Made by a program: the position numbers and the translations under genes. A stretch of 8,412 nt of DNA from Actinomycetes bacterium. Its GTDB lineage: Bacteria; Actinomycetota; Acidimicrobiia; Acidimicrobiales; RAAP-2. Location: contig JAJZSM010000057.1 of the NCBI GenBank assembly GCA_021849765.1, positions 1 through 8,412 on the forward strand. The letters run 5' to 3'. A model generated the notes under the pieces. It had not been told where the DNA came from. It searched no databases and worked only from the letters and a program-made list of their open reading frames with translations. Of this stretch, positions 6,442 through 8,412 are shown one piece after another (the stretch's first letter is position 1; each line of letters starts with the position of its first letter).

Positions 6442-7683
6442 CTACGACGACCACGGTGCACGTGCGATTGCCTCACGCACCGTGGTCGGTGTGTCCAAGA
6501 GCACTTTGGAGAGCATCAACGCCCTCGGACTGCTGAGCGCGACGATACCGGTGACCACGTCGTCGCGGTGGTAGAGGGCGAGCCACCGACCCGATCCAGC
6601 GTCACCCAGGACTCGCGTGACGTCGTCGTGCGGATCGGGATGGCCGAGGAGCTGAATCTTCTTGCCGTACTGATCCGACCAGAAGTACGGGATGAACGGT
6701 GCCTCGTCCCGTTCACCCGTGAGCCACACACGCGCCAGCGTTGTGGCGTGATCGTTCGCCACCTGCCAGTGCTCCATTCGCACGAGCGTCGAACCGACGG
6801 GTCCCGACCACTCGAATCGGGCGACATCACCGATGGCGGCGATCCCCGGCGCGGCCTGCATGGCCGAGTCGACGACAACGCCGTTCTCGAGCGCGAGACC
6901 CGATCCGTTCAGCCATTCGACGTTCGGGACGACGCCGACCCCCGCCACCACGACCTCCGCGACGACGTCGGGCGAACCATCAATGCGCACGAGCAGCGCG
7001 TCGGGTCCTTCCACCACATCACTGACTTGCTGGTTGGTTCGCAGTTCGACACCCGCCAACGCGGGGAGGTCGAGTAGCCACGACGACACTTGCTCGCCGA
7101 GCACTCCGAGCAGCGGCCGAGGCGCCATCTCGAGCACGACCGCGCGAAACCCCCGCTTCGTCAGCGACGACGCGACCTCGGCACCGATGAAACCACCGCC
7201 GATGATCGCAATGGTCGAACCCGGCGTCATACGCGCCAGGTCGTCGTTCAGACCTTGCACGTCGTCAATCGTTCGAAGCACGTGCACCCGTTGCCCCGCC
7301 GACGTCGTCAGCCGCCTCGCGCGCGTACCCGTCGCGATCACCACGTGCGTGGCCGCCACACGTCCGCCGTCGGCCAGTCGGACCTCACGGCGGTCGATGT
7401 CCAGTCCGACCGCGGCCACACCGAGTCGCCACGCCACGTCTTCGGGCGAGCCCGAACGCACGAGAACGGTGTCGTGAAGATCCACCACGCCGGTGAGGAC
7501 CTGCTTAGACAGCGGTGGACGATCGTAGGGTCGATGATGTTCGTCGCCGATGACGGTCACGGCGCCTCGGTAGCCGTCTCGTCGAAGGGCCTCCACGAGT
7601 CGCCAGCCCGACAGGCCGGCGCCCACGACCACGACGTGGCTCGACTCATCGAGTCGTTCTATCGGCTGAACGTCGCTAGCCAT
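6442..7683 (-). CDS. Ferredoxin/rubredoxin reductase-type FAD/NAD(P)H oxidoreductase
   Basis: The 413-residue protein belongs to the BphA4 / putidaredoxin-reductase branch of pyridine-nucleotide-disulfide oxidoreductase folds, which move electrons from NAD(P)H via FAD to a small ferredoxin or rubredoxin. The FAD Rossmann motif GAGLSG is at 21-26, the branch signature RPYDRPPLSK at 51-60, ATGT at 117-120, the NAD motif GGGFIG at 162-167, and the second FAD motif with IGD at 284-286. An acidic residue (Glu185) ends the NAD-domain second strand, suggesting NADH preference. WSDQYG near 335 opens the typical C-terminal domain. The protein contains no cysteine at all, which excludes a redox-disulfide or CoA-disulfide reductase mechanism. 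Length is normal (about 400-410). It follows the MBL gene with a 25-base overlap. No ferredoxin, oxygenase or P450 is nearby, so the partner is unknown. Confidence 0.88.
   Translation of the reverse strand: MASDVQPIERLDESSHVVVVGAGLSGWRLVEALRRDGYRGAVTVIGDEHHRPYDRPPLSKQVLTGVVDLHDTVLVRSGSPEDVAWRLGVAAVGLDIDRREVRLADGGRVAATHVVIATGTRARRLTTSAGQRVHVLRTIDDVQGLNDDLARMTPGSTIAIIGGGFIGAEVASSLTKRGFRAVVLEMAPRPLLGVLGEQVSSWLLDLPALAGVELRTNQQVSDVVEGPDALLVRIDGSPDVVAEVVVAGVGVVPNVEWLNGSGLALENGVVVDSAMQAAPGIAAIGDVARFEWSGPVGSTLVRMEHWQVANDHATTLARVWLTGERDEAPFIPYFWSDQYGKKIQLLGHPDPHDDVTRVLGDAGSGRWLALYHRDDVVTGIVALSSPRALMLSKVLLDTPTTVREAIARAPWSS
6448..6488. terminator. Perfect 12-bp hairpin at the 3' end of the reductase gene; candidate bidirectional terminator
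   Basis: CGACCACGGTGC (6448-6459) is the exact reverse complement of GCACCGTGGTCG (6477-6488), with a 17-base loop. It sits inside the last 16 codons of the minus-strand reductase gene and 90 bases beyond the stop of the plus-strand kinase gene, where the two transcripts collide. No T-tract follows on either strand. A perfect stem of this length is very unlikely by chance, and its place suggests termination or transcript-end protection. Confidence 0.6.
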
Positions 7684-8372
7684 TGCTCGGCGCTCATCGG
7701 TGCGAGGACCGCGTTGTCCCGGCGGATATCGTCCAGTTGGGCCGTTGCCTCGGAGGCGTAGCGATGTCCTGGGTACAGCCAGGTCGAACCGTCGAGGTCG
7801 GCCAGTCGACTCGTCAGCGTCCGGTACATCTCGGTCGGGTCAGAGCCCGGCAGGTCCGTTCGCCCGCAGCCATCGATGAAGAGCGTATCGCCACTGATCA
7901 GACGTCCGTCGACGAGCGCGCACTGACTACCCGGCGTGTGACCGGGGGTATGAATCAAGGTCACACTCACCGACCCGATCTCGATCACATCACCGGACTC
8001 GTGCTCTACGAGGTTGCTCGCTCCTACGCCAGACCCCTCACGCACCCACTGTGACTCGGCCGACTGGACGTGGACCGGGACATCGCGGACTTCGAGGAGC
8101 TCCCTCGTACCGGCGATATGGTGACCCACGAGCGACCCGCCCGCGTGGTCGGCGTGGTAGTGGGTGAGCACGACCGCGCGCGCCGTCATGGCGTCCTGCT
8201 CGAGCACATCGAGCAGTTCGCTGGGACGATACGCCGGGTCTATCAGCACCGCGTCACCGGTCTCGCGATCGCCGACGGCGTAGACAAAATTGACCATCTG
8301 GGTCGCCACCGGATCACCGACCGCGAAGTCCACGCCCGCGAGGAGCTGGCGAAAGTAGAGACGATCAGTCAC
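7659..8372 (-). CDS. MBL-fold metallo-hydrolase, persulfide dioxygenase / glyoxalase II-like
   Basis: The 237-residue product is a metallo-beta-lactamase-fold enzyme with complete metal ligands: His71, His73, Asp75 and His76 in THYHADH, His145 in HTPGHTPGS, Asp162 in ISGDTLF and His203 in YPGHRY. GCGRTD (168-173), with its Cys and Arg, resembles the segment found in ETHE1-type persulfide dioxygenases, which oxidise glutathione or other low-molecular-weight persulfides to sulfite with an iron centre. Glyoxalase II-type thioesterases share most of the same motifs, so the reaction is open. No rhodanese domain is fused. The start shown is a GTG; AAGG directly abuts it, which is poor spacing, and the frame stays open to the window edge, so translation could begin further upstream outside the window. 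Its 3' end overlaps the reductase start by 25 bases, implying one transcript. Confidence 0.8.
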   Translation of the reverse strand: MTDRLYFRQLLAGVDFAVGDPVATQMVNFVYAVGDRETGDAVLIDPAYRPSELLDVLEQDAMTARAVVLTHYHADHAGGSLVGHHIAGTRELLEVRDVPVHVQSAESQWVREGSGVGASNLVEHESGDVIEIGSVSVTLIHTPGHTPGSQCALVDGRLISGDTLFIDGCGRTDLPGSDPTEMYRTLTSRLADLDGSTWLYPGHRYASEATAQLDDIRRDNAVLAPMSAEQWLATFSR

Positions 8373-8412
8373 CTTGATCGCCGACGCGTGCGATCCGCGG
8401 CGCCAACTCCTC
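8365..8412 (-). other. Possible 3' end of an upstream minus-strand gene, cut by the window edge
   Basis: One minus-strand frame is open from the window edge to a TGA at 8365-8367 and reads EELAPRIARVGDQGD. It would overlap the proposed GTG start of the MBL gene by eight bases, a common coupling arrangement. Fifteen residues are too few to identify a family. The frame of the MBL gene itself is also open to the edge, so this may not be a gene at all. Confidence 0.25.

Noticed and set aside
6442..7683. CoA-disulfide or persulfide reductase identity for the flavoprotein
   Set aside because: The protein contains no cysteine, and the RPYDRPPLSK signature places it with ferredoxin reductases.

Overview
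This 8.4 kb window is GC-rich bacterial chromosomal DNA with dense, partly overlapping genes, GTG starts and long meaningless antisense reading frames. The gene set (stand-alone RAM-domain protein, alpha-methylacyl-CoA racemase, a GlpD / AGPS-like flavoprotein / FGGY-kinase operon, a BphA4-type ferredoxin reductase, and an MBL hydrolase) points to a high-GC actinobacterium. An Acidimicrobiia-like lineage is plausible but is only an inference. I see no tRNA, rRNA, CRISPR array or mobile element, and no frameshifted gene.

Layout. Bases 33-269 (+) encode a 78-residue stand-alone Lrp/AsnC effector (RAM) domain. The next 210 bases are non-coding and hold a 14-bp inverted repeat and a long imperfect hairpin (397-440). 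Bases 480-1643 (-) encode a family III CoA-transferase-fold protein with the full catalytic set of alpha-methylacyl-CoA racemase. A 186-base divergent intergenic region (1644-1829) follows, with a perfect 11-bp inverted repeat and a second 14-bp one. Bases 1830-6357 (+) form a three-gene operon with overlapping stop/start codons: FAD glycerol-3-phosphate dehydrogenase, a flavoprotein resembling alkyl-dihydroxyacetone-phosphate synthase, and a glycerol-kinase-like FGGY kinase. Converging on this operon is a minus-strand pair: an MBL-fold hydrolase (7659-8372) followed by a ferredoxin-reductase-type flavoprotein (6442-7683), overlapping by 25 bases.

How the genes may work together. A glycerol kinase and GlpD would turn glycerol into glycerol-3-phosphate and then DHAP. 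DHAP, after acylation, is the precursor of the reaction catalysed by alkyl-DHAP synthase, the entry step of glycerol ether lipid synthesis in eukaryotic peroxisomes. A co-transcribed AGPS-like enzyme carrying the family's Tyr and triple-His active-site motifs therefore raises the possibility of a bacterial ether-lipid module. The kinase has lost two of the residues that contact glycerol in E. coli GlpK, so its substrate is uncertain. No DHAP acyltransferase, acyl-CoA reductase or glycerol facilitator lies in the window, so the ether-lipid reading remains a hypothesis.

Both convergent gene junctions carry strong hairpins without T-tracts (397-440 and 6448-6488), which may act as bidirectional terminators.
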